Assembly: GCF_004792515.1 (NCBI RefSeq)
Contig: NZ_CP038865.1
Span: 1,558,501 to 1,622,500 of the forward strand
DNA length: 64,000 bases
Source: Vagococcus xieshaowenii
GTDB lineage: Bacteria; Bacillota; Bacilli; Lactobacillales; Vagococcaceae
Direction: 5' to 3'
A program made the position numbers and the translations under genes. This document shows positions 25,897 through 35,609 of the stretch, piece by piece. Numbering within the stretch: position 1 is the stretch's first letter; the number at the start of each line of letters is the position of its first letter. The notes beneath the pieces are model-generated. The model was given only the letters and a program-made list of their open reading frames with translations, made no database searches and was not told the DNA's origin.

Positions 25897-27201
25897 TTAA
25901 TGATTAACTTCTATCAAACCTTCGGTTAAAAAGATTCTAATCCTCATATTGCTGAAAGATTTGAATCCATAAGAAACTCGTTTTAATGTTTTGATGTGTG
26001 TATTCTTTGCTTCAATCTTCCCATTTGAATAGGGATGTATTAAAGCATTGGTAATTCCTTCTTGATGACGTATTAGGTTTTGTACTTGTCCTTTAAACTC
26101 TTCATCTAATTCTTCTGGTAAAGTATTCAATAATTCAAAGAATCGTTCATATTCTTTTCTTCTAAATGAATCTAATAAATCATGGAAGTAGCCATAGGCT
26201 AATTTTAGAGGTTCGGAAAAATCTAATAACCGATCAATCATCATCTGTTCGGTCAAATAAGGATACTTATTTGACCGAAAGCTCGGCCATCTTTTGTATT
26301 CAGAGATATTAATGTCTAATCTATTTTTAAGTAGGAAGCGCCAATTTTTCTTAAGTTTACTTGCTTCTACTTTATGTCCCGATGCCTTGAGTTTTTTCAT
26401 TTCCCGTACTCTGAAACTATTAAAGGCTTCATTCAAATGTTTAACAATATGAAAACGATCAATGATTAATTCAGCATTTGGAAAGATATCCTTCACTAAT
26501 TGGAAATAAGCTGCATTCATATCTGTCACAAGGTATTTTACTTTAAAACGTTCTTCATCTGGATAACCATTAAAGTGAGGCATGAGATAATTTAATCGTC
26601 TACTTTCCAATATTTCTACTAATCGCCCTGAATTGCCATCAGCACAAATAAAACTCATAGAGTCTTCTATGGCTGTATGCGAACGGAATTCATCAACCAT
26701 TAAAACCTCAGGCAACCAACGGTTTTTTGGACTAGGAAGGTAAATTTCTAACGATTTTAATACCTGAATCACTTTACTTATTGAAACACTACATAATTTA
26801 GCAATTAGTTTTAGAGATATTCTTTCACCTAATAACTCAATAATTTTGCCTTCAATTATCCTTGAAACATTGTGACAAGGTTTAACTAAATCAATTTGAG
26901 CAGTCCAGTGCTTATTACAGTTGCGACAACGATAGCGTTGCTTAGATAGCTTCATAGAGACAATTCCTGTGTTCTCATGTGTTAATAGAATCTCTACTTC
27001 TTTAGAACCATTCTTAACAATAACGTACTTGCCGTCGCATTCTCTTGGAGAAGAGTCACAATTAGGGCAAGCTATCGTTTTAGGTTTATAGCTCGCTTTT
27101 ATAATTTTCGCAGGCTTATTACGATAGGTTCCTTCGGAAACACTAGAAATTGTTAGATTAGAGTCTTCAATTCCATAAATTTTTTTGATATCATTAATCA
27201 T
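25897..27201 (-). CDS. ISL3 family transposase (434 aa)
   Basis: The N-terminus has a zinc-binding pair (CPNCDSSPRECDG and CRNCNKHW), followed by a helix-turn-helix region (LKLIAKLCSVSISKVIQVLK). A DDE catalytic domain follows, with Asp in MVDEFRSH, Asp in YLVTDMNAAYF and the IIDRFHIVKHLNEAF motif. The C-terminal YSNGKIEAKNTHIKTLKR is typical of ISL3 and carries the Glu. It is intact. The start ATG 27201 lies directly after a ribosome binding site that is buried in a hairpin. Confidence 0.95.
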   Translation of the reverse strand: MINDIKKIYGIEDSNLTISSVSEGTYRNKPAKIIKASYKPKTIACPNCDSSPRECDGKYVIVKNGSKEVEILLTHENTGIVSMKLSKQRYRCRNCNKHWTAQIDLVKPCHNVSRIIEGKIIELLGERISLKLIAKLCSVSISKVIQVLKSLEIYLPSPKNRWLPEVLMVDEFRSHTAIEDSMSFICADGNSGRLVEILESRRLNYLMPHFNGYPDEERFKVKYLVTDMNAAYFQLVKDIFPNAELIIDRFHIVKHLNEAFNSFRVREMKKLKASGHKVEASKLKKNWRFLLKNRLDINISEYKRWPSFRSNKYPYLTEQMMIDRLLDFSEPLKLAYGYFHDLLDSFRRKEYERFFELLNTLPEELDEEFKGQVQNLIRHQEGITNALIHPYSNGKIEAKNTHIKTLKRVSYGFKSFSNMRIRIFLTEGLIEVNH

Positions 27202-27203
27202 AG

Positions 27204-27261
27204 CATATCGCTCCTTTTGTTTGTTTTGTGTGGTAACTTAATTTTAACAAAAGGCGATATG
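27204..27261 (-). promoter_or_regulatory. hairpin hiding the transposase ribosome binding site
   Basis: CATATCG-CT-CCTTTTGTT (27204-27221) pairs with AACAAAAGGCGATATG (27246-27261): 16 pairs and a 2-base bulge around a 24-base loop. The AAAGGAG site is in the stem. Read-through RNA from outside would fold, which limits translation. Confidence 0.65.
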
Positions 27262-27356
27262 TTTTTTTTAGATTAAATACAAAAATAGGGCTGAAGAAGG
27301 AATAAACCTTCATCAGTCCTATTTATTATAGAGCCAAATAACTAAGCTTAACATAA

Positions 27357-27393
27357 CACAAAAAGGGCTATGACAAAAACGTCATGCCCTTTT
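27357..27393 (-). terminator. terminator of nagA
   Basis: AAAAGGGC-ATGAC pairs with GTCAT-GCCCTTTT, followed by a short T tract leftward. Confidence 0.85.
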
Positions 27394-27423
27394 ACATATT
27401 AATTATAACACTTAGTCCTTTTC

Positions 27424-28569
27424 TTATGCTTCGTATCTTACTACTCCGTCCAAATATGTCGCTTCTAAGTCCATAGTTGGTGATAATACGATGAAATCTG
27501 CCTCACGACCTGGCGTAATTGAACCACATTTATCTTCAATATTACAGCTAACTGCTGGAATTAAAGAAGCCATCATTACTGCTTGTTCTGGTGTAGCAAC
27601 ACCCCACTCAACAACATTTTTCAATGCTTCTTTTAATTTTAAAATACTTCCGGCCAAGTTACCTTCTGCCATACGTGCTGTTCCTTCAGCCACAACTACT
27701 GGGAATTCACCTAACATATATTCACCATCAGGCATTCCTCCAGCCATCATACAGTCAGTAATCAACGCAATATGATCATGACCTTTTGTCTTAATCAATA
27801 CATCTACCGCTTTAGGATGGACGTGGTGACCATCACAAATCAACTCTGCATAGACATCATGTAACGTCATCACCGCACCGACCATTCCTGGTTCACGGTG
27901 GTGTAAACCACTCATTCCGTTAAAAGCATGAACAAACACACTGGCACCATTCTCAGCGGCTACTTGTGCTTGAGCAACCGTCGCATCACTATGACCTAAC
28001 GCAACAACTACTCCTTGATTAGTTACTTCACGGACGAATTCCGCAACACCTTCGCGCTCTGGTGCTAAAGCGATTTTCTTAATGCGTCCACCTGATTCTT
28101 CTTGCCATTTGTTAAAGATTTCTAAACTAGGGTCACTCATGTAAGCAGGATTTTGGGCTCCTTTATATTTTTCAGTAAAGAATGGTCCTTCAAAATAAAT
28201 CCCTTGAATTTTAGCTCCATCTACTTCATCGGCTACTTCACCAATGGTACGTGCAACGTTTGTTAATAACTCATGATCAGACGTTAATGTTGTCGGTAAA
28301 TAAGACGTCACCCCACAAGAAAGTAAAGCTTCTGACATAATTTTAATACCCTCTGGATCGTTATCCATGACATCATGGTTCATATATCCGTGAATGTGCG
28401 TATCAACTAGGCCTGGCGCAATCCATTTACCTGAATAATCAACAACTTCTGCCCCTTCAGGAATTTCGTTAACAACATTACCAAATACGCCATCTTCTAC
28501 CTCTAAATACGCTGGTCCTACTGTTCCACTTTTTAAGAAAAATTTATCTGCATAAACATAATATTTCAT
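27424..28569 (-). CDS. nagA: N-acetylglucosamine-6-phosphate deacetylase
   Basis: The amidohydrolase-fold enzyme (381 residues from ATG 28569, 7 bases after GAGG) shows DTHIHGYMNHDVMD near 60, ALGHSDA and the catalytic Asp in ALITDCMMAGG. It deacetylates GlcNAc-6-P to glucosamine-6-P. The GlcNAc-type PTS permease at 50506 would supply the substrate. It is a single gene between two terminators. Confidence 0.95.
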   Translation of the reverse strand: MKYYVYADKFFLKSGTVGPAYLEVEDGVFGNVVNEIPEGAEVVDYSGKWIAPGLVDTHIHGYMNHDVMDNDPEGIKIMSEALLSCGVTSYLPTTLTSDHELLTNVARTIGEVADEVDGAKIQGIYFEGPFFTEKYKGAQNPAYMSDPSLEIFNKWQEESGGRIKKIALAPEREGVAEFVREVTNQGVVVALGHSDATVAQAQVAAENGASVFVHAFNGMSGLHHREPGMVGAVMTLHDVYAELICDGHHVHPKAVDVLIKTKGHDHIALITDCMMAGGMPDGEYMLGEFPVVVAEGTARMAEGNLAGSILKLKEALKNVVEWGVATPEQAVMMASLIPAVSCNIEDKCGSITPGREADFIVLSPTMDLEATYLDGVVRYEA

Positions 28570-28627
28570 ATACAAACCTCTTCCGTTTATTTATTTAACC
28601 TATTATCTACAAACTACTCTTTTTTAC

Positions 28628-28662
28628 AAAAAAAGTCAAGAATGGTCTACACCATTCTTGAC
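28628..28662 (-). terminator. terminator of the Rgg-like regulator
   Basis: GTCAAGAATGGT and ACCATTCTTGAC form a perfect 12-bp stem followed by T7 leftward. Confidence 0.9.
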
Positions 28663-29519
28663 TAAAAATTAATCACTTCTCCACTTGTTTCTAATACATG
28701 TAAATTATTGGCTAATTCAACAAAAAAAGTTGCCTCATCCAAACGATTCAAATCTTCTAAAGCCATGCCTTTTATATAGAGCAGATCTTCTAGCAAGTAC
28801 ATATTCATCATTTTTCGGCACCATGAAATCCCTACATCCGTAATTTCCATTGCTTCTTGAGGCAATGAAAGTTCTAATTGATACATTGATTGAAAATAAA
28901 ATAACTGAGATAATCTAATTTTCATGCTAAAAGAATGATGTTTAATATATAATTCAAAGCTTTTCTCAATCAACTCTTGTGCTCTATCTGCTTCTCCCCA
29001 TCGATGATGAATATATCCGAGTAGCGTCATTAAAATAACTTCTAGGTCACTTGGATGTGATGAGTCTTCTTGATAGGTATAATTCAGGGATCTTGAGAAA
29101 TATTTAAAAGCTGTTTCCATATTACGTTCATAAACCATCTCATAAGCACCTCGATAGTACATTAACAATTGATTCTCTAAAATACTTAAATCATCCGTTT
29201 CTGATAACACACGATTGGCGGCTTCGTTTAATCGTACATATTGTTTAGTAATTAAATAATGCTCCAAAATAGTAAACCATTCCGGCTTGGATAAAATATC
29301 CTCATTATTAGACGCGTTAACTTCACAAAGCGCCATGACATCATCAATCGTTACCGATAAACGGTCACAAATCTTTCTTAATAAAGACAGTGAAGGTACA
29401 GTATTTTCAACTTCAAGTCGTTCTAACACTTCTAAGCTACAAATCCCCTGTGAAAGCATCTCTTTAGAAAAAGATTTTTCTTCACGAATTATTCTTAACG
29501 TACTTCCTAAATTTTTCAT
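28662..29519 (-). CDS. Rgg/PlcR-like regulator: XRE helix-turn-helix with TPR-like C-terminus (285 aa)
   Basis: The N-terminus (about 5-62) is an XRE domain (LRIIREEKSFSKEMLSQGIC, then LEVLERLEVENTVPSLSLLRKI). The remaining 220 residues are helical repeats of the kind that bind signalling peptides in Rgg, PlcR and MutR proteins. Such regulators answer to short secreted or imported peptides or to metabolites. I see no convincing peptide gene next to it. It is a single gene with its own terminator, between nagA and the aminotransferase gene. Confidence 0.75.
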   Translation of the reverse strand: MKNLGSTLRIIREEKSFSKEMLSQGICSLEVLERLEVENTVPSLSLLRKICDRLSVTIDDVMALCEVNASNNEDILSKPEWFTILEHYLITKQYVRLNEAANRVLSETDDLSILENQLLMYYRGAYEMVYERNMETAFKYFSRSLNYTYQEDSSHPSDLEVILMTLLGYIHHRWGEADRAQELIEKSFELYIKHHSFSMKIRLSQLFYFQSMYQLELSLPQEAMEITDVGISWCRKMMNMYLLEDLLYIKGMALEDLNRLDEATFFVELANNLHVLETSGEVINF

Positions 29520-29663
29520 CTCATCACCTCAACACCCTACTTTAACCATATCCTAACATTAATACATCATATTATACCCAAGAAAAGGTTTTCATTCTAT
29601 ACGTTATACAAAAAATGATAATTTTCTTCCAAAAATCACACCATTTTCAAATTTACTTTTTTC

Positions 29664-29703
29664 AAAAAAAGATTCATAACCTATACGGGTTATGAATCTT
29701 TTA
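29664..29703 (-). terminator. terminator of the aminotransferase gene
   Basis: GATTCATAACC pairs with GGTTATGAATC, with A/T flanks giving a T7 tract leftward. Confidence 0.9.
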
Positions 29704-29706
29704 GTA

Positions 29707-30924
29707 CTATTTTTGCTTATATGTTTGCAAGAAATCTGCCATATCCTCTGCCATATACTTTAATTCTTCGACTCTTGGTAAGTAAACAATTCGGAAATGA
29801 TCTGGTTCTTTCCAATTAAAGCCGCCACCATGAACCAATAACGTACGTTTTTGATGCAAGAAATCTAAAACAAATTGCTCGTCGTTTTTAATATTAAATT
29901 TCTTTGTATCAATCTTAGGAAACATATAAAACGCGGCTTTAGGTTTAACAGCACTTAAGCCTGGAATATCATTAATGGCTTTGTAAATAAACTCTCTTTG
30001 TTCATAAATACGTCCTCCCGGCAATAGTAACTTATCCACACTTTGATAGCCACCTAATGCAGTTTGAACAATTTGTTGCGATAATACATTTGAACATAAT
30101 CGCATCGACGCTAACATATTTAATCCTTCAATATAACCTTTCACATGCGTTTTATCACCACTCAATACCATCCAACCCACACGGAATCCTGCTACACGAT
30201 GTGATTTAGATAAACCATTAAAACTTACAACAAAAACATCAGGCGCAATACTAGCAACCGGTACGTGTTCTAAACCATCCATGACCAATCGATCATAAAT
30301 TTCATCTGCAAATAAAATCAATTGATGTTCACGAGCAATTGCTACAAGCTCTTCCAACAGTTCACGTGGATATAAAGCACCTGTTGGGTTATTAGGATTA
30401 ATAATCACAATTCCTTTTGTTCTAGGTGTGATTTTGCTCTTAATATCTTCAATATCTGGGTACCACTCAGCTTCTTCATCACAAATATAATGAACAGGCG
30501 TTCCACTAGCTAGTGAAACCGACGCCGTCCACAAAGGATAATCGGGCATAGGAACCAATATTTCATCCCCTTTGTCTAATAATCCTTGCATACTCATCGT
30601 AATCAACTCACTTACACCATTTCCCGTGTAAATATCATTGATCGTCACATTATGAAACCCTTTCAGTTGGCAATCTTGTTCAATTGCCTTACGCGCTGAA
30701 AAAATCCCTTTAGAATCAGAATACCCTTCTGAATTACGTGCATTTAGAATTAAATCACGAATAATTTCATCTGGTGCATGGAAATCAAAAGAAGCAGGAT
30801 TTCCTGTATTAAGTCTTAGAATTTTTATGCCATTCTCCATCATACGCTCGGCTTCATCTAAAACCGGACCGCGTACATCATAACTTACACCTTCTAATTT
30901 TAATGATTTATCAAACTTTTTCAT
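29707..30924 (-). CDS. alaA: class I aminotransferase, alanine-type (AlaA/AlaT-like)
   Basis: The 405-residue PLP enzyme resembles E. coli AlaA: GNGVSELITMSMQGLLDKGD, NPNNPTGALYPRE, DEIYDRLVMDG and the PLP lysine in SFNGLSKSHRVAGFRVGWM. It would transfer the amino group between alanine and 2-oxoglutarate/pyruvate. It is one gene before the thioesterase gene in the leftward direction, 54 bases apart, so co-transcription is possible. Confidence 0.88.
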   Translation of the reverse strand: MKKFDKSLKLEGVSYDVRGPVLDEAERMMENGIKILRLNTGNPASFDFHAPDEIIRDLILNARNSEGYSDSKGIFSARKAIEQDCQLKGFHNVTINDIYTGNGVSELITMSMQGLLDKGDEILVPMPDYPLWTASVSLASGTPVHYICDEEAEWYPDIEDIKSKITPRTKGIVIINPNNPTGALYPRELLEELVAIAREHQLILFADEIYDRLVMDGLEHVPVASIAPDVFVVSFNGLSKSHRVAGFRVGWMVLSGDKTHVKGYIEGLNMLASMRLCSNVLSQQIVQTALGGYQSVDKLLLPGGRIYEQREFIYKAINDIPGLSAVKPKAAFYMFPKIDTKKFNIKNDEQFVLDFLHQKRTLLVHGGGFNWKEPDHFRIVYLPRVEELKYMAEDMADFLQTYKQK

Positions 30925-30978
30925 GATTTATTCCTCTTCCCATTTTGATTAGCCAAACTTTTCAGTTATCAACTGATT

Positions 30979-31725
30979 TTATCCCTGTTTGCGCCATTTA
31001 ATTATACCTTCAGCGCATTTATTCCCATCAACATTTAATCCATGAACACTAGTCAGTGAACTATCTTGAGTTGTTTGCTCTATAATGTCATGTAGACTTT
31101 CAATTTTTTCTCCACAATGTGTCTCTTTAATAAAACGAATAGTGGCGTGTCTGGGCTGATACATTGTCAACGTATCATATGATAGACTATCCACCATCCA
31201 GCCTAAATAACGAGAATTATTAACATGTTGATTCGTATCAATATCTGAGAAATGAACATCAAACAATGAACGTTCAGGCTTTTGCGTTAATGTTGGAAAA
31301 GCTTCCCCACGTTTAATCGTTTTAATTTTTTCACTTTGATAAGGCTCAATCAACTCTTTTGGAACACTCACCATTTTTCTAGTGGTCATATCCATCAATA
31401 CAAACGTCGTCATCATATTGACTAATTCATTACCTTCTTCATCATGCAACCAAAAATAACGGTAACAAAAATACTTATTGTGCTCCTTGGCTTCTGTTGT
31501 CACAATGATTTTTTCATTTGTACTTGGTAATCGTGTAATATGAAGATCATGTTCGGTAATAACCCATGTAATCCCTAAGTGTTTCACGTAATCACTATCA
31601 CGTTCGATTAAGGCACTTTGCGCTTCAGATGTATCAATCACTATGTTTAATAGCATTGGTAACGTTAACCGGCTATTCGCGTCACATTCATAATATTTCA
31701 CTACATGTTCTTGACTATACTTCAT
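30979..31725 (-). CDS. acyl-ACP thioesterase
   Basis: A 248-residue double hot-dog protein of the acyl-ACP thioesterase family: YECDANSRLTLPMLLNIVID at the start of hot-dog 1, and DIDTNQHVNNSRYLGWMVD in hot-dog 2 with the catalytic Asn/His region. It hydrolyses acyl-ACP to free fatty acid. ATG 31725 follows GGAGTTG; a longer frame upstream is less likely. It is divergent from the EfaR-like gene. Confidence 0.9.
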   Translation of the reverse strand: MKYSQEHVVKYYECDANSRLTLPMLLNIVIDTSEAQSALIERDSDYVKHLGITWVITEHDLHITRLPSTNEKIIVTTEAKEHNKYFCYRYFWLHDEEGNELVNMMTTFVLMDMTTRKMVSVPKELIEPYQSEKIKTIKRGEAFPTLTQKPERSLFDVHFSDIDTNQHVNNSRYLGWMVDSLSYDTLTMYQPRHATIRFIKETHCGEKIESLHDIIEQTTQDSSLTSVHGLNVDGNKCAEGIIKWRKQG

Positions 31726-31762
31726 CGTTGATTCAACTCCTTTTTTAGAATTATACAACTAA

Positions 31763-31795
31763 ACTAACTTTAAGTGTTAGTAAAACTATAGTTTT
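31763..31795. promoter_or_regulatory. two palindromes in the divergent thioesterase/EfaR-like promoter region
   Basis: ACTAAC-N7-GTTAGT (31763-31781) and the perfect AAAACTATAGTTTT (31782-31795) adjoin each other between the two genes. The binding factor is not known. Confidence 0.5.
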
Positions 31796-31848
31796 TAACA
31801 TTCATATATTTTTATGATAGAATAAATAGGAAAGAAAGGTGGCAACTC

Positions 31849-32499
31849 ATGACTCCCAATAAAGAAGATTACCTAAAACTCATGTATGAATTAGGGGCAT
31901 ATCGTAATAAAATAAGTAATAAATCAATCGTTGCTGGCTTGAATGTTTCTCCTGCTTCAGTAAGTGAAATGGTTTCTAAATTAGAAAAAGACAATCTTGT
32001 AACACATACTCCTTATCAAGGCGTACAATTAACCGAACAAGGCATGATTTATGCTAGCTCATTAATTAGAAAACATCGCCTATGGGAAGTGTTCCTCGTT
32101 GAACATTTAAACTATTCATGGGAGGAAGTCCATGTTGAAGCTGAAATATTAGAACATGCAACATCTGATATTTTAAGCAATCGTTTAGAAAGTTTCTTAA
32201 ATAATCCAGAATTTTGTCCACATGGTGGCATTATTCCGTCGTTAGATACCTTTATTGAAGAACCTAATCAATTATCTCTAAATACTAGAAGTGAACAAGA
32301 CCGTGTCGTCATTAAACGCGTACTAGATGAGACGGAATTACTAGAATATTTGGCCGAGATTGGCCTACAAATTAACGATATCGTTACTATCAAAAAAATT
32401 GGGGCATACGAAGGACCAATCATCTTAACAAATGAGCACGGGAAAGACGTAATGATTAGCTACAAAGCAGCATCTAATGTCTTTATCGATGTGCTTTAA
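31849..32499 (+). CDS. efaR: DtxR-family manganese-responsive repressor (EfaR/MntR-like, 216 aa)
   Basis: It has an N-terminal winged helix-turn-helix (about 1-62; NKSIVAGLNVSPASVSEMVS), a metal-binding/dimerisation domain (about 65-140 with Glu/His ligands in LIRKHRLWEVFLVEHLNYSW and EVHVEAEILEHATSD, and CPHGG) and a C-terminal FeoA-like SH3 domain. This three-domain form is that of EfaR, SloR and ScaR. It probably represses efaCBA at 6841-6883 when manganese is plentiful. It is upstream of zwf by 62 bases. Confidence 0.9.
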   Translation: MTPNKEDYLKLMYELGAYRNKISNKSIVAGLNVSPASVSEMVSKLEKDNLVTHTPYQGVQLTEQGMIYASSLIRKHRLWEVFLVEHLNYSWEEVHVEAEILEHATSDILSNRLESFLNNPEFCPHGGIIPSLDTFIEEPNQLSLNTRSEQDRVVIKRVLDETELLEYLAEIGLQINDIVTIKKIGAYEGPIILTNEHGKDVMISYKAASNVFIDVL

Positions 32500-32561
32500 A
32501 CGAATAATTTATCCATACTTCACCCAATAACCGTACTAAAAAATAAAGGCAGGTATACTCC

Positions 32562-34073
32562 ATGAATCAAGAACAAATTGCTTTATTTACCATTTTTGGT
32601 GCCACAGGCGACTTAGCTCACCGAAAATTATATCCTTCTCTCTTCAGACTATTCCGCAAAGGATTTATTAACGAACATTTTGCAGTTATCGGAACAGCTA
32701 GACGTGAATGGTCAGATGCATATTATCGTGAAATCGTTGCTTCGTCTATCGCTAGTTTAAATCCAACCCAAGAAGAAACCGAAAAATTCGCTTCACATTT
32801 TTATTACCAAGCACATGATGTGACGGATACGTCTCACTATACAAGTCTAAAAACTTTAGCGGACAAATTAGACGAAAAATACAATTTAAAAGGAAATCGT
32901 CTATTCTATTTAGCAATGGCACCTAACTTTTTTGGAACAATTGTTAATCATTTAAGTTCTGAAAAGATTATGACAGATAATGGCTTTAATCGTTTAGTTA
33001 TCGAAAAACCTTTTGGAACCAGCTATGAAACAGCTGCTGAATTAAATGAACAAATTCGTGCAGTCTTTTCAGAAGATCAAATTTTCCGTATTGATCATTA
33101 TTTAGGTAAAGAAATGATTCAAAATATTTCTGCCGTGCGTTTTGGTAACAACATTTTTGAATCTCTATGGAATAATCGCTACATTGATAATATCCAAGTG
33201 ACTTTAGCTGAAGATTTAGGGGTTGAAGAACGTGGAGGCTATTACGATAAAAGTGGTGCTTTAAAAGATATGATTCAAAACCATATTTTACAAGTAGTCG
33301 CTCTTTTGGCGATGGAAGCTCCAAATAATTTTACCGAAAAAGAAATTCGTGATGAAAAAATAAAAGCCTTAAATGCTGTAAAAATTTATAACGAGCAAGA
33401 AGCCTTAGACAACTTTGTTCGTGGCCAGTATGCCGCTAACCACTTTAACAACAAAGATATCATCGCTTATACAGATGAGCCTAATGTCAATCCTACTTCA
33501 CGTACCGAAACATTTGTCGCAGGTAAACTAGAAATCAACAACTTCCGCTGGAAAGGTGTGCCGTTTTATATTAGAACAGGTAAACAATTATCTACCAAAG
33601 CCGCTCGTATTAACGTAGTATTCAAACCAACACCTGCAAACATCTTCTCTGAAGAAGATATTTGCCAAACATTACCACAAAATATATTAACTATTTATAT
33701 CCAACCAACTGAAGGGTTCTCTCTTACATTAAATGGAAAAGAACCTGGACCTGGCTTTGAAATTGATCCTGTAAAATTAGATTTCCGTACACCAACCGAT
33801 GTAGTAGAAAATAGCCCTGAAGCGTATGAAAAGTTAATATTAGATGCTTTACAAGGCGATGCGACTAACTTTACACACTGGGATGAAGTGTCTCAATCGT
33901 GGCGTATTGTTGATGTTGTGAGAAAAGCTTGGGACAATGATACTACACCTATCCCAACTTACCCAGCTGGAACAATGGGACCGACTGAAGCATTTGAGTT
34001 AATTGCCAAAGACCATCATGAATGGGTTTATCAACCTGATCAATGGTACAAAGAACGTGGCTTATTAAACTAA
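32562..34073 (+). CDS. zwf: glucose-6-phosphate 1-dehydrogenase
   Basis: The 503-residue enzyme has the NADP site IFGATGDLAHRKLYPSLFRL and the active-site RIDHYLGKEMIQN. It makes 6-phosphogluconolactone and NADPH, the entry step of the pentose phosphate route. It follows the EfaR-like gene closely and ends at a strong hairpin. Confidence 0.98.
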   Translation: MNQEQIALFTIFGATGDLAHRKLYPSLFRLFRKGFINEHFAVIGTARREWSDAYYREIVASSIASLNPTQEETEKFASHFYYQAHDVTDTSHYTSLKTLADKLDEKYNLKGNRLFYLAMAPNFFGTIVNHLSSEKIMTDNGFNRLVIEKPFGTSYETAAELNEQIRAVFSEDQIFRIDHYLGKEMIQNISAVRFGNNIFESLWNNRYIDNIQVTLAEDLGVEERGGYYDKSGALKDMIQNHILQVVALLAMEAPNNFTEKEIRDEKIKALNAVKIYNEQEALDNFVRGQYAANHFNNKDIIAYTDEPNVNPTSRTETFVAGKLEINNFRWKGVPFYIRTGKQLSTKAARINVVFKPTPANIFSEEDICQTLPQNILTIYIQPTEGFSLTLNGKEPGPGFEIDPVKLDFRTPTDVVENSPEAYEKLILDALQGDATNFTHWDEVSQSWRIVDVVRKAWDNDTTPIPTYPAGTMGPTEAFELIAKDHHEWVYQPDQWYKERGLLN

Positions 34074-34096
34074 AAAGTTTTATTTTATACTTATAC

Positions 34097-34132
34097 AAAA
34101 GGAGTTGTGACAAATTTGTCACAACTCCTTTT
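34097..34132. terminator. bidirectional terminator, perfect 36-bp palindrome
   Basis: AAAAGGAGTTGTGACAAA and its exact reverse complement follow each other. It ends zwf and the convergent ydbT region. Confidence 0.9.
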
Positions 34133-34138
34133 GTGTTG

Positions 34139-35609
34139 CTATTCTTTCTCTCTATAAAAAAGTTTCAATCTACTGCTGTCATCATCATTAAGATACTTCA
34201 ACCGAATTTCTTCGTTTATCAATGTCGATTTAAGCCACATACTTACATGACCTATTTGTTTTTTTACTAACCATTTACTTGTCTTTTGAGAAAAGGCTTG
34301 TACTTTATCTTGCTCAATAAATATTTGTGTCTTAGTAAAAAAACGAAAGGTTTGGACGCACAATCGCTTTGAAGATTGCAACGCATATCCTTGATAATAA
34401 GCCCCAAGTGAAGCATTTGTAAGCGTCATAAGTAATAAGAAACTACCTACTAAACTACCCACCCATAAAGAAAAATAGCTAATAATTGCACTTATGCACA
34501 GTACGATTAATAATTTCCAACGTAGAAAATACCACATCTGCTGACGACCTACAAATTGAATCATCGGCTTTTCAAATTGCCATTCTGGTAATAATTGATT
34601 CAAAATAGTAAAAACATCTCTTTCTTGTATAATCGGCAATAAATACAGTGTATGACTATCTGTATCCGTATCATCTGAAGACTGTCCACCCGCAAGTGTC
34701 AATTCTACACTAGCTAAGCCAAATACCTTTCTCATAAGTTGCTGTTTGATTTTGATTCCTTGAATCTTAGCTAAAGGAATGGTTTGATGTTTTCTTTCAA
34801 ACAACCCTCGTTCAATCATTAACGTTTGAGCGGTACGTGAGGCACTAAATCGATAATATTTAGTCATATTTCTAACAATGCTAACAATACCAATTAACAC
34901 TAATGCAAACAAAATAAAAACGATTGCTAATAACCATCCTGCTTGAAATAATTCAATGGACCTCTGGCTAAGCTGATCAAACCATTTTTTCGGTAAATAT
35001 TCTTGAAGAAAGAAAAAAACAGTAAAAATTGCTGGAATCATGCCTAAATCAGTTAATGAAAAAACGAAAATTTCTTGATTAGAAATTGAATATGCTTCTG
35101 AATTATCTTTAGAAAATGACGAAAACTGCTTACTTTCTTGATCAGCCTCTCGTACATCACTATTCAAATAACTGTTCTGATCACACTGTCGATAATGTTC
35201 AATCAAATGAAGTATCTCTTCCTTTATCACAGGAAAGTTCGCTTCCGCTTTCTCAGTATCTCCACCCGCTGTTTCAATGGATACCTGAATCAATTCAAAC
35301 GGTTTGAAAAAAAAACCACTGGCGTTGTTTAAGCGTTTGAATACGGTTATAGGGAATAATCGTCTCTTTTTTGTTAAAAATCCCATGGTAAACCACCAGA
35401 TGTTCATCCGTTACTTGATAATAGCTAAAAACATAATCCATTATCGTCACGAAGACTAACACTGATATAAATATTCCAATAATTAAAAGAAAATAACTTG
35501 AGTTCCTCAAATTAATATAAACGATAATCAACAGGAATAACCATCTTTTAGCCAACTGCACAAAGCGAACAAGTAGCGCCATCGGATGAAAGTGCTGTTT
35601 ATTAGACAT
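34139..35609 (-). pseudogene. ydbT: YdbT-like bacterial PH-domain membrane protein, split by a frameshift in a 9-base homopolymer
   Basis: The start at 35609 encodes 104 residues ending at a stop just after ATTCAAACGG on the complement. The continuation (KPFELIQVSIETAGGD onward) is open in the next frame to 34139. The break lies at a run of nine A (35307-35315). With eight, the frame is continuous and gives about 489 residues, the usual YdbT length, with several bPH_2 domains and paired transmembrane helices. It forms a pair with YdbS (8-base overlap). Alternatives to true loss are a sequencing error in the homopolymer, phase variation or slippage. Confidence 0.8.

Larger units (their letters stand above)
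25810..27335 (-). mobile_element. ISL3-family insertion sequence, complete, 1526 bp
   Basis: The ends are GGCTCTTTGTCAAATTGGAC (25810 onward) and, reversed, GGCTCTATAATAAATAGGAC (ending 27335), both followed by TGATGA. An exact 8-bp target duplication AAATAACT flanks the element (25802-25809 and 27336-27343). One intact transposase gene fills it. Matching duplications and an intact frame point to a recent, probably active copy. Confidence 0.95.

Noticed and set aside
29590-29692. small peptide gene (about 26 codons) next to the Rgg-like regulator as a signalling peptide
   Set aside because: No ribosome binding site, wrong relation to promoters and it overlaps the aminotransferase terminator.
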